Shown in pieces: positions 1 through 10,791 of a stretch of DNA of 64,000 nucleotides. A program made the translations under genes and the position numbers. This DNA is from Bradyrhizobium sp. 139 (GTDB lineage Bacteria > Pseudomonadota > Alphaproteobacteria > Rhizobiales > Xanthobacteraceae), in NCBI RefSeq assembly GCF_023074175.1, contig NZ_JADPKS010000149.1, forward strand, positions 62,001 through 126,000. Reading direction: 5' to 3'. How positions within the stretch are numbered: position 1 is the first letter of the stretch; every line of letters begins with the position of its first letter. Under the pieces are notes generated by a model. It had not been told where the DNA came from, did not search any database, and worked only from the letters and a program-made list of their open reading frames with translations.

Positions 1-408
1 TCGGTTCAAACGCTCGATGACTTCCTCAGGGTCCAACGGTTCGGTGGCTCGCTTGATAAGAGTCACCGCTTGGACGCCCCACAGCCGCAGAATTTTGAGA
101 ATGCGCTCGCCATAGATGCCGTTTATGCAAACAAGCGGCCGGTCGGTTTGGGTGACAAATGAAGAGAGAGCAGCTTCCATTCCAAAGGAGCCGCCACCCT
201 GGATAGGAACGACCGAATAGCCTTCCGCGTTGCCCGACACATTGAGCATCAGCCGCCTCATGCGAGCGGTCACTTCCTTGAACTCGCAATCGCGCGACGC
301 GAGGTCGAGCTGCATCTGGGCCTTCACTGCCGACGATAACGACATTGGCCCAGGCGTCAGCAAAGCACGTTGTCTTGTCACTTCACCCCCGTTTAGTTGT
401 CTCGTCAC
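1..408 (-). CDS. phnW: 2-aminoethylphosphonate-pyruvate transaminase-like, partial (N-terminal part)
   Basis: The gene runs off the left edge, so only about 136 N-terminal residues are visible. The motif LLTPGPMSLSSAVK near residue 16 and GGGSFGMEAALSSF near residue 70, with INGIYGERI after it, match fold-type I (class V) aminotransferases of the PhnW family, which convert 2-aminoethylphosphonate and pyruvate to phosphonoacetaldehyde and alanine. I chose the GTG at 408 because AAGGAGAT lies seven bases upstream and the in-frame GTG two bases earlier is followed by a stop. The PLP lysine lies outside the window, so the substrate is inferred from the N-terminal motifs. A serine-pyruvate transaminase is the main alternative. 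Confidence 0.7.
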   Translation of the reverse strand, partial: MTRQLNGGEVTRQRALLTPGPMSLSSAVKAQMQLDLASRDCEFKEVTARMRRLMLNVSGNAEGYSVVPIQGGGSFGMEAALSSFVTQTDRPLVCINGIYGERILKILRLWGVQAVTLIKRATEPLDPEEVIERLNR

Positions 409-1239
409 ACGATCTCCTTATGTAGTGCCCATCGCAGTTCGACAGAATCACACGATGTGTTTCGCGTGACGACGACCGAAACCCCAATGAACGACACCTT
501 TGACCCTAGTCGACAAATTCAGAACGATCTGCGTAAAGCCCGCAGCTCTCCCCGCAATCGGGCCGCACCGCGTTGCCGATCTCACTTGCCGCGAAGCATC
601 AGCTTCCTTCTGGCATTGAGCTGCAGGTTTGAGGCCACCATCTCGTCTCGCTAAGGAGGCAAGTCAGCCACTCTGCTTACGTGTGAGCGGCGTGCTACGA
701 TCCGACGGTGAGCCAAGCACATCTGTCGGAGGCGCGTTGCAATGACGCAGACACAGCGATCTTCACGACAGTCGCTGATGACCGGGCTCGTCTTATGCGA
801 GCCTAGGATTTGGGACATTCGCACTCTATGTCACTCGTTCGGACGGCTTCGGGTGCCGAAGCCCGTCACCGCTTATTTCGATACCTTACATCTTGACGTA
901 AGGTGCGATTCAAGCCCCTCAGATAGCTTATCGTGTGAAACTTTTCGGACAACGCGGCTGTGTCGCATGTAATCCGAGGCGTCACAGTATGTGTACGATG
1001 TCCAAGATGAATCCCATCAAGCTTCAAAACGCCACCAAAGCACAACGCAGGCAAATGACCGCTATGGGTTCTTGAAGGAGAGCGCTTGTCGTGACCGCAG
1101 GTATAAGAGCCCGCCCGATTGCGTCGTTAGGGCTGCATTATCCTGTCCACTTCACGCCGACCAAGTCCGCAGCGGCGCCCGACGGCGGCCGTCTTTAGTT
1201 TGAGAGGCGGCCGAGGATTTGATCTTAAGTCTAACATTA
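409..1239. other. intergenic stretch, no gene recognised
   Basis: I see no open frame with a recognisable family or convincing ribosome binding site. The stretch separates the phnW start from IS66 debris and is probably eroded DNA. Confidence 0.5.
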
Positions 1240-1505
1240 AGGTCACGTGGCGAAAGGGCGCCGAACGTCGGTGGCGATGGAGTTGCGGCGAGAAGGTTCG
1301 TATCTCGGAGAGACCTTGCAGGCTGGCGAGCTGCGGCATCGCGCGCCGGCACGGGGTGGCTCACAGCCTGCTGTTCGCCTGACGTCGACAAGCGCGCCAG
1401 GGGCGACTGGGCGGAGATTCCGTGCCAGCTCTTGTTCCTGTCGAGATCACACCTACGCCGGCGGTATCGATCAGCACGCCGCCACCGGTGTCTTCACAGC
1501 TCGTC
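1240..1505 (+). mobile_element. IS66-family TnpA (accessory protein) remnant
   Basis: On the plus strand the translation reads RRWRWSCGEKVRI, then IARRHGVAHSLLFA, a stop in place of Trp, and in a second frame RQARQGRLGGDSVPALVPVE. These are the HTH and following linker of IS66 TnpA (typical form ARRHGVAPSLLFAWRRQ). The frame shifts and the missing start and end show it is dead. It abuts a TnpC remnant of opposite polarity. Confidence 0.6.
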
Positions 1506-1730
1506 CATCGCGTCAGGATTTAGTTGAACGCCTTGGCCAGGTCATGGCCGCGGGACAGTTTGGCGAGCTGTTCGCGCACATAGACCTGTCGCGATGCGGG
1601 CAGAGGCCCTCTCGCGCGAACCGGGACATCGGCGCGCTCGCTGTCTGGAGCACCGGCGATCCGTCCAGCAGCGACTTCGGCGCGCAAAGGTGATCTGAAA
1701 CTGGATGAGGTGCCCAACGATCTGAGCACG
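1460..1730 (-). mobile_element. IS66-family TnpC transposase remnant
   Basis: Read on the minus strand, YVREQLAKLSRGHDLAKAFN is followed by a stop and then ILTRW. This matches the conserved IS66 TnpC segment that normally continues (N)YILKRW just before the DDE-domain asparagine-rich motif. The preceding RADVPVRARGPLPAS also fits. No terminal inverted repeats were found. The opposite polarity to the neighbouring TnpA remnant means an inversion or two independent IS66 copies. Confidence 0.6.
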
Positions 1731-2082
1731 TTCCTGCGCTAGCTCTCGCAGCCAGCGTTGCCTCTCCTCGAGTTACTGAGTATCGGATCATCGATCAAGC
1801 GGAGCGATACCCCAATTCGCGACCTCTGCGTCAGGTTCTAAACGCATCCCAATCTTAGAACGAAGTCAGCCGACGATTCGCATTTGAACCGGCACCAGAT
1901 CGGCGGGCCTTTACCAGCTCGAATTTAGGCCAGAGGAATTGAACTGTTAGGCGACATTAGGTCGAGAGACAGAGCCGTACGATTCACTCAGAAGAAGGGT
2001 GCTCGGCGGCAAGCGGAGAAAGTGATCTGGGGCAGCCCCCACAGAGATCCCGCGCGCCCAGCCGATTTTCCTGCTACAAACA

Positions 2083-2110
2083 CTTGTTCCCCAAAAAATT
2101 GGCCCTATTT
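2083..2110 (+). promoter_or_regulatory. RpoH (sigma32)-type promoter of groESL
   Basis: CTTG at 2083-2086, a spacer of exactly 17 bases, then CCTATTT at 2104-2110. This agrees with the alphaproteobacterial heat-shock consensus CTTG-N17-CYTATNT. Transcription would start near 2117, about 80 bases before groES and just upstream of the CIRCE element. Confidence 0.7.
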
Positions 2111-2124
2111 CAGCTGCGCCTGTG

Positions 2125-2151
2125 TTGGCACTCGCAGCCCGCGATTGCTAG
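2125..2151 (+). promoter_or_regulatory. CIRCE operator (HrcA site)
   Basis: TTGGCACTC, nine bases, then GATTGCTAG. The consensus is TTAGCACTC-N9-GAGTGCTAA, so the arms match at 8 of 9 and 7 of 9 positions. It lies in the predicted leader of groES, a common position for HrcA repression. Confidence 0.75.
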
Positions 2152-2195
2152 CAATCGGGAAATCTTCAACTGGTGTAAATGATTAGGAGATCTGC

Positions 2196-2510
2196 ATGGA
2201 ATTCCGTCCGCTTCACGACCGCGTCGTGGTCAAGCGCATTGACGCAGAAGGAAAGACCGCTGGCGGCATCATCATTCCGGACACTGCCAAGGAAAAGCCC
2301 TCTCAGGGCGAAGTCACCGCCGTCGGCCCCGGCGGCCGCGACGAGAGCGGCAAGCTGATCCCGATCGACGTCCTGGTCGGCGACCGCGTCCTGTTCGGCA
2401 AATGGTCAGGCACCGAGGTCAAGCTCGACGGCCAGGAGCTGTTGATCATGAAAGAGAGCGACATCCTGGGCGTTCTCACGGACGTGTCCGCCAAGAACAA
2501 GGCCGCCTAA
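2196..2510 (+). CDS. groES: co-chaperonin GroES (Cpn10)
   Basis: 104 residues, the usual length. It starts MEFRPLHDRVVVKRI, carries the mobile loop segment EGKTAGGIIIPDTAKEKPSQG at about residues 18-38, and the beta-barrel motif VGDRVLFGKWSGTEVKLDG. It forms the heptameric lid of the GroEL folding chamber. TTAGGAGA stands nine bases before the ATG. It is the first gene of a two-gene operon with groEL, 85 bases apart, under an RpoH-type promoter and CIRCE element. Rhizobia carry several groESL copies; I cannot say which numbered copy this is. Confidence 0.97.
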   Translation: MEFRPLHDRVVVKRIDAEGKTAGGIIIPDTAKEKPSQGEVTAVGPGGRDESGKLIPIDVLVGDRVLFGKWSGTEVKLDGQELLIMKESDILGVLTDVSAKNKAA

Positions 2511-2595
2511 ACCATCGCTCGCACCGCTCATCCTGAGGAGCGCCTGCTGGGCGTCGCCAAGGGTGAGACCAAGTAAAACATTCAGGAAAACCCAC

Positions 2596-4245
<1,650 letters not shown>

Positions 4246-4268
4246 TCCAACTATCTCTAAAATGCGAT

Positions 4269-4300
4269 CCCCGGCAGAAAAATGCCGGGGGTCATTTTTT
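4269..4300 (+). terminator. Rho-independent terminator of groESL
   Basis: A perfect 8-bp stem (CCCCGGCA / TGCCGGGG) with a six-base loop GAAAAA begins 24 bases after the groEL stop and is followed by GTCATTTTTT. Confidence 0.9.
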
Positions 4301-4698
4301 GGGTCATTTTTTGCTCGCGACTTTTTCAGTTCGTTGTTCTGATCTCGCGCTATGCGCTGCGGAAATGACGATCAGCAGTTGCTAGACGTTCCGCTTGGGT
4401 TTTGCGAGTCTGCTGGTAGGCATGTCACCGGGAGGACGAACGGGTGATCGCCCTTCTGCACAGTCTTTCCCTGCGGCATCAACGTCGGCGGCTGGTCAAG
4501 GCGAACACCTGAGAACGCCCGGTCGCGGTAGCCACCCATTGGCGCTACTGACTTAAATAGCATCGGCTCCCGCGCCAATCCTTCGCTGTAAACAGATGCG
4601 CGAGGTACGTGGTGGTCCCCGGGAAGAGCGATCCTCATCTCTCCTAATTTGGGCCGATCTGTTGCACCGTCCACAATCAGAAGAAGAACATCGCCTAC
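4301..4698. other. intergenic stretch, no gene recognised
   Basis: About 400 bases between the groEL terminator and the next pseudogene. I see no family match or supported start. Confidence 0.45.
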
Positions 4699-5074
4699 TC
4701 AATCGAGACGGAAGATCTTTCGCCCAACCGCTACAATTTCCCGGTCGGTCGGAGTATTACTCGTCTCGACGTGCAGGGTGAGATCTGGCCTGTTCACTCT
4801 CAGGAAGTTCATCAGTTCGGTTTTCTCGGTTCCCGGTCCGATGATCAGCAGATCAGTGCAGCTACTCAGGGCCCGACCTACCCTGACGACAAACGGCGGA
4901 TCGTCATTCACGTCGGCAGAGCCAGTATGCGTTTTGCAATCAAGACGCTGGGGCGCCAAATGCGCGTACGGCCGTCGCGCTGACGCCCGTTAAACCTATG
5001 GAGAATATCTTAGCAAAGAGGTGGTCGATCCACACGACCGCGCGCGAATGAATCTGAGTTGCCATGTCGCTCAT
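4699..5074 (-). pseudogene. small conserved 'translational machinery'/eRF1-like protein, frameshifted
   Basis: The first frame reads HSRAVVWIDHLFAKIFSIGL and ends VRAFGAPAS; the second continues with SADVNDDPPFVVRVGRAL, LLIIGPGTEKTELM and NTPTDREIVAVGRKIF. Together they give one protein of about 125 residues, resembling small proteobacterial proteins sometimes labelled translational machinery protein, with an N-terminal VVWIDH motif and a C-terminal VGP..K...HPTD.qiva motif. A single shift lies near 4945-4960. The start at 5074 has an AAAGGA-type site upstream. The family name is from memory and moderately sure. Confidence 0.5.
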
Positions 5075-5604
5075 GAATGGATTCCTTTGCCTTTGGTGAT
5101 TCACCTCTCCGTCGGAGCGCAAGCCCGCACGCAAATTTCCTGCGGCTGACGAGGCCAATCATGGCTCAAGTGATCAGCGTAAGCCGACTCGCTACGTTGA
5201 TGTAACCGGGAACAGATCGCGTTCAGTGAGCGCTGTGCAGCTGGAAAGTGTCCACAACTTCATGCCGCAAGCCGCCTTGACGATCGAAGGCTTGTGCATT
5301 CTCCGCTCCATGTCGCCCACTGCTCCGAGATGGAGTTAACGCACCATTGCGAATGCTCGAGCGCAACGAAGGAGAGCTCTTGTGGCTGTGAGAGTTCTAG
5401 ATATTCAGGTTTGCGAAGCCGAAGCCATCCCGCCGGACGTGGGGATGGCTGGAGTGAAGCCATAGAGCACAATGACATCCCGCAGTAGCGAGGCATGACA
5501 TACACGGATGCGGCCTGGTCACTGATCTCTCCGACCAAACGCGCTGATGTTGACAGGCCGCCATTTGCACTGGCGACCTTAACGAACTCACTCGTCAACC
5601 GCAC
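5075..5604. other. intergenic stretch, no gene recognised
   Basis: About 530 bases between two pseudogenes on the minus strand. No coding frame could be assigned. Confidence 0.4.
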
Positions 5605-7452
5605 TCAATCCACAAGCCGCCTGGATGCATAGGTGTATTCGAATGCCAGCCGGCGCGCGCATCCCGTGAGATTGGCGGCCGCGCTATGTCCGCCGTCGAT
5701 ATTCTCATAGCAGTAATAGGGCTGGCCGAGCGCAGCAAGCCTGGCGGCTGCCTTGCGGCCGTGGGCCGGATGCACGCGGTCGTCCTTGGTGGAAGTGAGA
5801 ATGAAGGGGACTGGGTAGGTCTTGCCCGGGACAAGCTTCTGATAGGGTGAGTAGGCCTCGATCCACCCGCGCTGCTCGGGATGGCGGGATCGCCATATTC
5901 GCCGATGTAGGAGGAGGCTGCACCCAACTTGGTGAACCGAAACATGTCGAACAGCGCCACCTGCACGATCGCTGCGTTGAAGCGGCCCCGGCGCTGAGTA
6001 ATCGCGGTGCCCACCAGCAGACCTCCCTGGCTGCCGCCGACCACGCCCAATCGGCGCGGAGAGGTGACCTTCCGGCGGATTAGGTCCTCCGTAAAGGCGA
6101 TGAAATCATCCCATGTCCGCTGCTTCGTTGCCGTTTGGGCCGCCTCGTGCCATCGCGGCCCAAACTCGCCGCCGCCCCGCAGGTTCGCGACGACATATGC
6201 ACTGCCCTGGTCGGGCAAGAGCCGCCCCATCGCTCCCGCACAGGATGGCAGGAGCGAGGCGAGGAATCCGCCATAACCATTGAGAAGAGTTGGGATCTCC
6301 GCTCCGAACCTCGCGTTCTTGGGACGCACCAGAAAGTGGGGAATCCGGGTCCCGTCGAGCGAAGTGGCCTCGAACTGCTCCGCGACATGCCTGGACGGGT
6401 TGAATTTCGGAGGTGCCGTCCTCAGTATTTCAAGCCCTTCGCTCGCCGCGTCGAAGTACCAGAGAGACGTCGGCCCCAGATAGTTGGAGACGGTGAACAG
6501 CACCACGTCCGTTTCTTCGCTAGCGGCTGACAGGCTGACGTTCTCGTTCGTAGGGAGCGGGATCGGCGTGTCCCGCCAAGTGCCCTGGTCGTACCTATAG
6601 ATGAAAGCCATGCTCTGAACATTGTCAGGGATCGCCATCAACAAGTTCTTGGTGACCGCGAACCCGCTGAGCGCTCGCCGAGGCTCGGGCTGGAAGACGA
6701 GCGATGGCATCCCGCGCAGCGGATGTTGCTTCCATTTGCCCAAGCCATACGAGATCATCGAGTCGGCCGCAAAGCGGGTGCTGCCGGACTGTATCCAGTC
6801 TTCATCGAGCGTCACGAGCAGGCGGCCACTGACGATGCCGCTGCTGTTTGCTTTCTTTGGCAGGTTTAGCTTGATCGGTCCGTTAGGCCCAAAGAGCACA
6901 TACTCCTGCTCGAAGAAGCTTATCGCGCGCATGGCGCTGGCCGCATGAACTTTGCCTTCATTATCCCGCAGCACGAAGGGCCGCCACGGCATCGGTCGGC
7001 TCTCCACGGAAGACCTCGCGCGCTCGAACGAGCGGCTGAGCGCGCTTCAGCTCCTTCAAGACGAAAGGGTAGCCAACCTGCGTCAGGGTCCCTTCTCCCC
7101 AATCTCGTGCGATAAGGACCGTGTGGCGGTCGATCCAGCTGACGGCCTGCTTTCCCTCCGGAAGAGCAAAACCGGTCGTGACGAAGGCGTTGGTGTCCAG
7201 GTCGAACTCTCGGACGCGTACCGCGTCCTTACCGCCATCAGAAAACTGGACGAGGCACAGGCGCTCTTCGGACGGCAGGCAGCTAGCACCTTTAAAGACC
7301 CAGTTTTTCTTATCCGCGACCGTCCCCTCGGGTGAGAACAAGAACTGGCTCCACGGAATCAAGCACAGGCTGTCGGCTTTCGTCAAAACCGTCAGGGCAA
7401 CGTCTCTTGATTGTTCATTAAAAGCGGCCACCGATGGTGGTTCGCTACTCAC
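5605..7452 (-). pseudogene. prolyl oligopeptidase (S9A family), frameshifted and N-terminally incomplete
   Basis: Three frames assemble one S9A serine peptidase. The first (from about 7452) has beta-propeller-like sequence ending in EVFRGEPTDAV; the second (about 7007-5870) contains the nucleophile motif GVVGGSQGGLL and GEYGDPAIP; the third supplies the Asp region STKDDRVHPAHGRKAA and His motif NIDGGHSAAANL, ending at 5605. So all three triad segments survive, but in different frames. Shifts lie near 7000 and 5870. The usual N-terminal lead of S9A enzymes (about 100 residues) was not found upstream of 7452. Intact relatives cleave peptides after proline. Confidence 0.8.
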
Positions 7453-7858
7453 CGACCTGCGAGATCGAGGCGGCGTGCGAGGGAGAGATTGGTCTTACCG
7501 GCGGGCAACGGCGGTCGTGATCTCCCGAGTCTCTGGTGGTCCGACGCTGACAGGGTGCCAAGGTCGACAAGCGTCCATAATCAAACGTCTCGAGCATGCG
7601 CGATTCGCCTTTCGACGCGCGCTTGATCTCGGCATCGCTGCGTTGGCGCTGGAAGGATTTCGTTTGCGCCGGCTACAGCCGAAGGCCGGGTGTTCGGCAC
7701 CTGAATTATCCGGCGGACCGCCAAGCTTGCACAGTCTTACATACGAGTTTGTGACGTTAGATTACCTTCGAAGCACTTGAGAACGGTTAGGGCACATGCT
7801 TGCATGGCATCGAGCAACTTGACTTCTTCGCGCCTGCTCCGTTGAGGAAGCAGAGAAT
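7453..7858. other. intergenic stretch between divergent pseudogenes
   Basis: About 400 bases. I see no gene. It would have held the missing N-terminal part of the oligopeptidase, but none of the three minus frames resembles it. Confidence 0.4.
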
Positions 7859-8297
7859 ATGCTGTGCAATGGCGGATGCCCACCCATCCTCTTGTCCTTA
7901 CTGTTGGCCGTCAACGTCAGCACGATCGTCAAGGCCGAGGAGCCCTCACCGAAGTACGCTGAGGTGCTCAGTGCCTTGCAGACTGGCAATACTCTGAAGG
8001 TCATACTGGACCTAAACCGCTGCACCACTGTCGACCCCGGCCCGGCCACAGGGTGGGTTGATTATCAATGCCTTCAGGGTGACTGCCCAGAACGGCATCA
8101 GCTTCTGCAATGCTCATCAAACCGTGGACAGTTTCGGGTACCCGGTGACGGACTACATCCGCCACAGCCTCAGCCGCGAAGGCAAGCTCACGGTGCGGGC
8201 CTCAAAGCTGGTGGCCGGGCCGGCCAAGGTCATGAACGAGGGCGAATTCGTCTGCGAACTGCGGAACGGCGCGCAGTTCGTCTACAAATTGGAATGA
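7859..8297 (+). pseudogene. virK: VirK-family secreted protein, one frameshift
   Basis: MLCNGGCPPILLSLLLAVNV is a likely signal peptide. YAEVLSALQTGNTLKVILDL and NRCTT follow. After a one-base shift near 8050 the frame continues LIINAFRVTAQNGISFCNAH and VCELRNGAQFVYKLE to a stop at 8297. This is the layout of the VirK family (PF06903): a short periplasmic protein of about 145 residues with a K..VDL..C motif, found near virulence or symbiosis genes. An AGGAAG site precedes the ATG. A sequencing error cannot be excluded since only one indel separates it from intact. Confidence 0.65.
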
Positions 8298-8789
8298 GGC
8301 TTGAGCCGTTCTTAGCCGCGTCGCAATGTGATAGGCATCCCATTCGGCACGCGCCGATGACAACTTCGATCGGGCTACATTACCTGAGGAGCTAGCGACC
8401 AGGATGCCCAGTTCCTTCGTGCTCACCGCTGCCTGCGCACATCGATGGATTCCGGCGCTAAGGCCGTTCGCGCGGCTCCGCGTTCGCTCCACTCATCCAA
8501 ATCTAGTGGAGCGCATGCCGCCTGAAGAACGGCTTTTTGAGAGGCTGTGACGTTGTCTCGAAATCCTGATCAGGTCGCCGTAACGACACTTTAGAACTCC
8601 TTCTCGGAGCCATTTTGGATAACGCTCATCGCGGTGTCATCAAGCGCAGCGAGAGGCGCTAGGGCGAACACATCTGTGCAACTGAGTTGGTGCAACTCCA
8701 TAGAAGGCGCTGGGTTAGCGCTGGTTCCGCAGCGAGGCGGAGCCCCGAAGCCACGGGACCGCGTAGAGCAGCACACGAAGAGGGAAAAC
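8298..8789. other. intergenic stretch before the carbonic anhydrase gene
   Basis: About 490 bases with no supported gene. An in-frame upstream extension of the carbonic anhydrase (from 8634) exists but lacks a binding site and family similarity. Confidence 0.4.
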
Positions 8790-9527
8790 ATGTGTGAAGA
8801 CGGCCTCCCGATCCTGCCTCATCCAATGACGCCGTCTCGCCGTTCGCTAATGCTGTTCACGGCTTCGGCGGCGGGCATGCTGCTGGGCGGTAGGATTGCG
8901 GGCGCCATGGAGGCAACAGCGCCGCCAAAACCGGACAACCTTCTCACGCCGGACGCTTCGCTGAAGCGCCTAATGGAAAGCAATGCGCGCTTCGTTCAGG
9001 GCCCATCACGACTCGACGATTTCAGGCAGGAGCGCGAAGCTTTAATCGGCGGGCAAAATCCATATGCGGCGGTCCTAACCTGCGCCGATTCACGTATCGC
9101 ACCCGAACATGTTTTCAATAGCGGACTTGGCGATCTGTTCGTCTGCCGTGTTGCTGGTAATTTCGCCAACGATGAAATGCTAGCCAGCCTTGAATATGCG
9201 GTGGCCGTGCTAAATACCCCGGTGGTCCTGGTACTTGGCCACGATCGCTGCGGCGCTGTCGGTGCTACGATCGAGTCCTTAAGAGAGGGCAAGTCTTTGC
9301 CTGGGCACATTCCATCTCTCGCCGCCGCACTTGCGCCCGCAGTAAAAGCGTCTTCCCAGGAAAGCGGAGATGCACTCGCAAATGCGATCCGGCGAAATGT
9401 AATCGACAACGTCAATAAGCTCAAATCGGCGGCTCCGATTTTAAATATAGCAATCGAGCAGAATAGGCTGAAAGTCGTCGGGGGTCTTTATCGGCTCGAT
9501 ACCGGCCGAGTCGAATTGGTGAGCTGA
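8790..9527 (+). CDS. beta-class carbonic anhydrase with Tat-type signal peptide
   Basis: 245 residues from the ATG at 8790, which has AGAGGG five bases upstream. Zinc ligands and active-site pair are in place: C98-A-D100-S-R102 and H151-D-R-C154. The family interconverts CO2 and bicarbonate. The N-terminus PSRRSLMLFTASAAG (residues 15-29) has the twin arginine and hydrophobic run of a Tat signal, so the enzyme is probably exported folded to the periplasm. An alternative ATG at residue 13 still keeps the signal. It stands alone between pseudogenes and noncoding DNA and appears intact. Confidence 0.9.
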   Translation: MCEDGLPILPHPMTPSRRSLMLFTASAAGMLLGGRIAGAMEATAPPKPDNLLTPDASLKRLMESNARFVQGPSRLDDFRQEREALIGGQNPYAAVLTCADSRIAPEHVFNSGLGDLFVCRVAGNFANDEMLASLEYAVAVLNTPVVLVLGHDRCGAVGATIESLREGKSLPGHIPSLAAALAPAVKASSQESGDALANAIRRNVIDNVNKLKSAAPILNIAIEQNRLKVVGGLYRLDTGRVELVS

Positions 9528-9894
9528 CCGTCATCAGAGCGCTATTTCGGAGCAGTGCCGTTTGAAGCGACAAGGTTGAAAGGTTTCTGCCGCCGAGTCG
9601 ACCAGATCCTGGTGATCGGAGGGACAGATCTTACGCAGCGCGCCGGGGCAGCGCCTTCACGGGGCAAGCCCCACCCGTGGACGAATGGATAGTACGTTAC
9701 GTACGGACCTGGCTACTTCCGGGAAGCCAGGAGCTTGGACAAATTTATGCGGTCATTTCGTTGAAAGGCCTTGAATCGCACGTAACGTCACATTGTACGA
9801 TCTTGAAATGAGATCGCGACCTCTGACAAACGAACGTAAGCTACTCCTAGCGTGTGGGGTGATGGCATAACGATCTTGTCGTATTTCGAATTTG
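9528..9894. other. intergenic stretch
   Basis: No gene seen. It contains the odd palindrome GTACGTTACGTAC near 9690-9703 and would carry any promoter for the small RNA candidate that follows. Confidence 0.4.
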
Positions 9895-10257
9895 CGGCGA
9901 ACGCTCGCCGTAAATGAGCCGGCGGCAACTCTCCCTTGCCGACGGTCGGTGCGATGTGTAGCAGCGTCGCTCCTCCCAGACTGACTTCGCCCGGCTTCCA
10001 AAACGAGGCCGGGCCTTTTTTTCCGTCGGGACGGACGTTAGCGCCTTATCGACGCGCAACTGCTCGATCATCTCGTCCGGAACCAGGCACACTTGCGAGG
10101 TCGAGTCCGGCAAGACAACACGCGTTACGACGACATCGGCATGCTGATTGTAATTCGTCAACACATCGCAGCCTTCGGTTCTATCATACAAAGCAACGCT
10201 TCCGCAGCCATCAACGACTTGAACGGTTCCGGCCCGTTTTTCCTGTAGATAGGCCAT
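9847..10257 (-). CDS. hypothetical protein (doubtful)
   Basis: 136 residues from an ATG at 10257 with AAGGA four bases upstream, beginning MAYLQEKRAGTVQVVDG. No family recognised. The C-terminal third is antisense to small RNA candidate A and reads as low-complexity arginine-rich sequence, so at best the N-terminal 75 residues look protein-like. It may be a decayed gene or chance. Confidence 0.25.
   Translation of the reverse strand: MAYLQEKRAGTVQVVDGCGSVALYDRTEGCDVLTNYNQHADVVVTRVVLPDSTSQVCLVPDEMIEQLRVDKALTSVPTEKKARPRFGSRAKSVWEERRCYTSHRPSARESCRRLIYGERSPQIRNTTRSLCHHPTR
9895..10022 (+). ncRNA. candidate small RNA A with anti-Shine-Dalgarno motifs and own terminator
   Basis: A run of structures on the plus strand has no plus-strand gene attached. 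Stem CGGCGA/TCGCCG lies at 9895-9910. Stem CGGCAA/TTGCCG at 9923-9941 has a loop CTCTCCC. Unpaired CTCCTCCC is at 9971-9978, then ACTGACTT. A terminator hairpin GCCCGGC/GCCGGGC at 9990-10015 is followed by seven or eight T. C-rich loops able to pair with ribosome binding sites, plus a strong terminator, are typical of trans-acting rhizobial small RNAs. The 5' end is a guess and no clear promoter was identified. A second locus near 28.7 kb shares the TCCTCCC-TGACTT-terminator layout. Confidence 0.5.
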
Positions 10258-10791
10258 ATGTTCCTTGCGCAGGAACACCAATACCGCAAGGTACCGACCT
10301 GAAGAGGATATCGTGACGCGTACACAACGAACGCATTGGTTTTTGCGTCCCGAAGCCAACTGCTGTGCAGTAGTTCTTATTGTGCAACAGCATCTCTGTG
10401 CCTCGAGTCGGCGGGTGCGCGAGATCAGCCGCCGACCGACGCGAAGAAAGACGCTTGCATGCAGGACGTGTTTCGCCTGTGTAGCACCCACATCCCGGAT
10501 CGCACCGCCATCACTGGCGTGTCTCAAAGCCAAGCAGGCGAGCTTGAGACATCGCGACGTGATTTCCGTTGGCGATACCGCCAAAGAAAACCGAGACTCG
10601 AAGTGAGGTACTACCAACCATCCTGCACCCTCGATCGCCCCCGCGCGGCGCTCCCCAAACCGAGCCGCAAGGTAATAATTGCGCGGTGGATCGCCGACTC
10701 ACTGTCAACAAAAGCGAGCGAAGCTATCGAAAGCGGACCAACCGCTCGCAAGTGACGGAAGTCTCGTTTGAGTTGTTTGTTTGGAGACACA
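10258..10791. other. upstream region of the acyl-CoA carboxylase operon
   Basis: About 530 bases. Open frames exist on both strands but none with a recognisable family. No operator could be named. Confidence 0.35.

Noticed and set aside
2125..2151. TTGGCAC before groES as a sigma54 -24 element
   Set aside because: No GC at the -12 position with the needed spacing; the sequence fits CIRCE much better.
9684..9705. GTACGTTACGTAC palindrome as an operator
   Set aside because: Single short palindrome without a nearby promoter or a known binding family.
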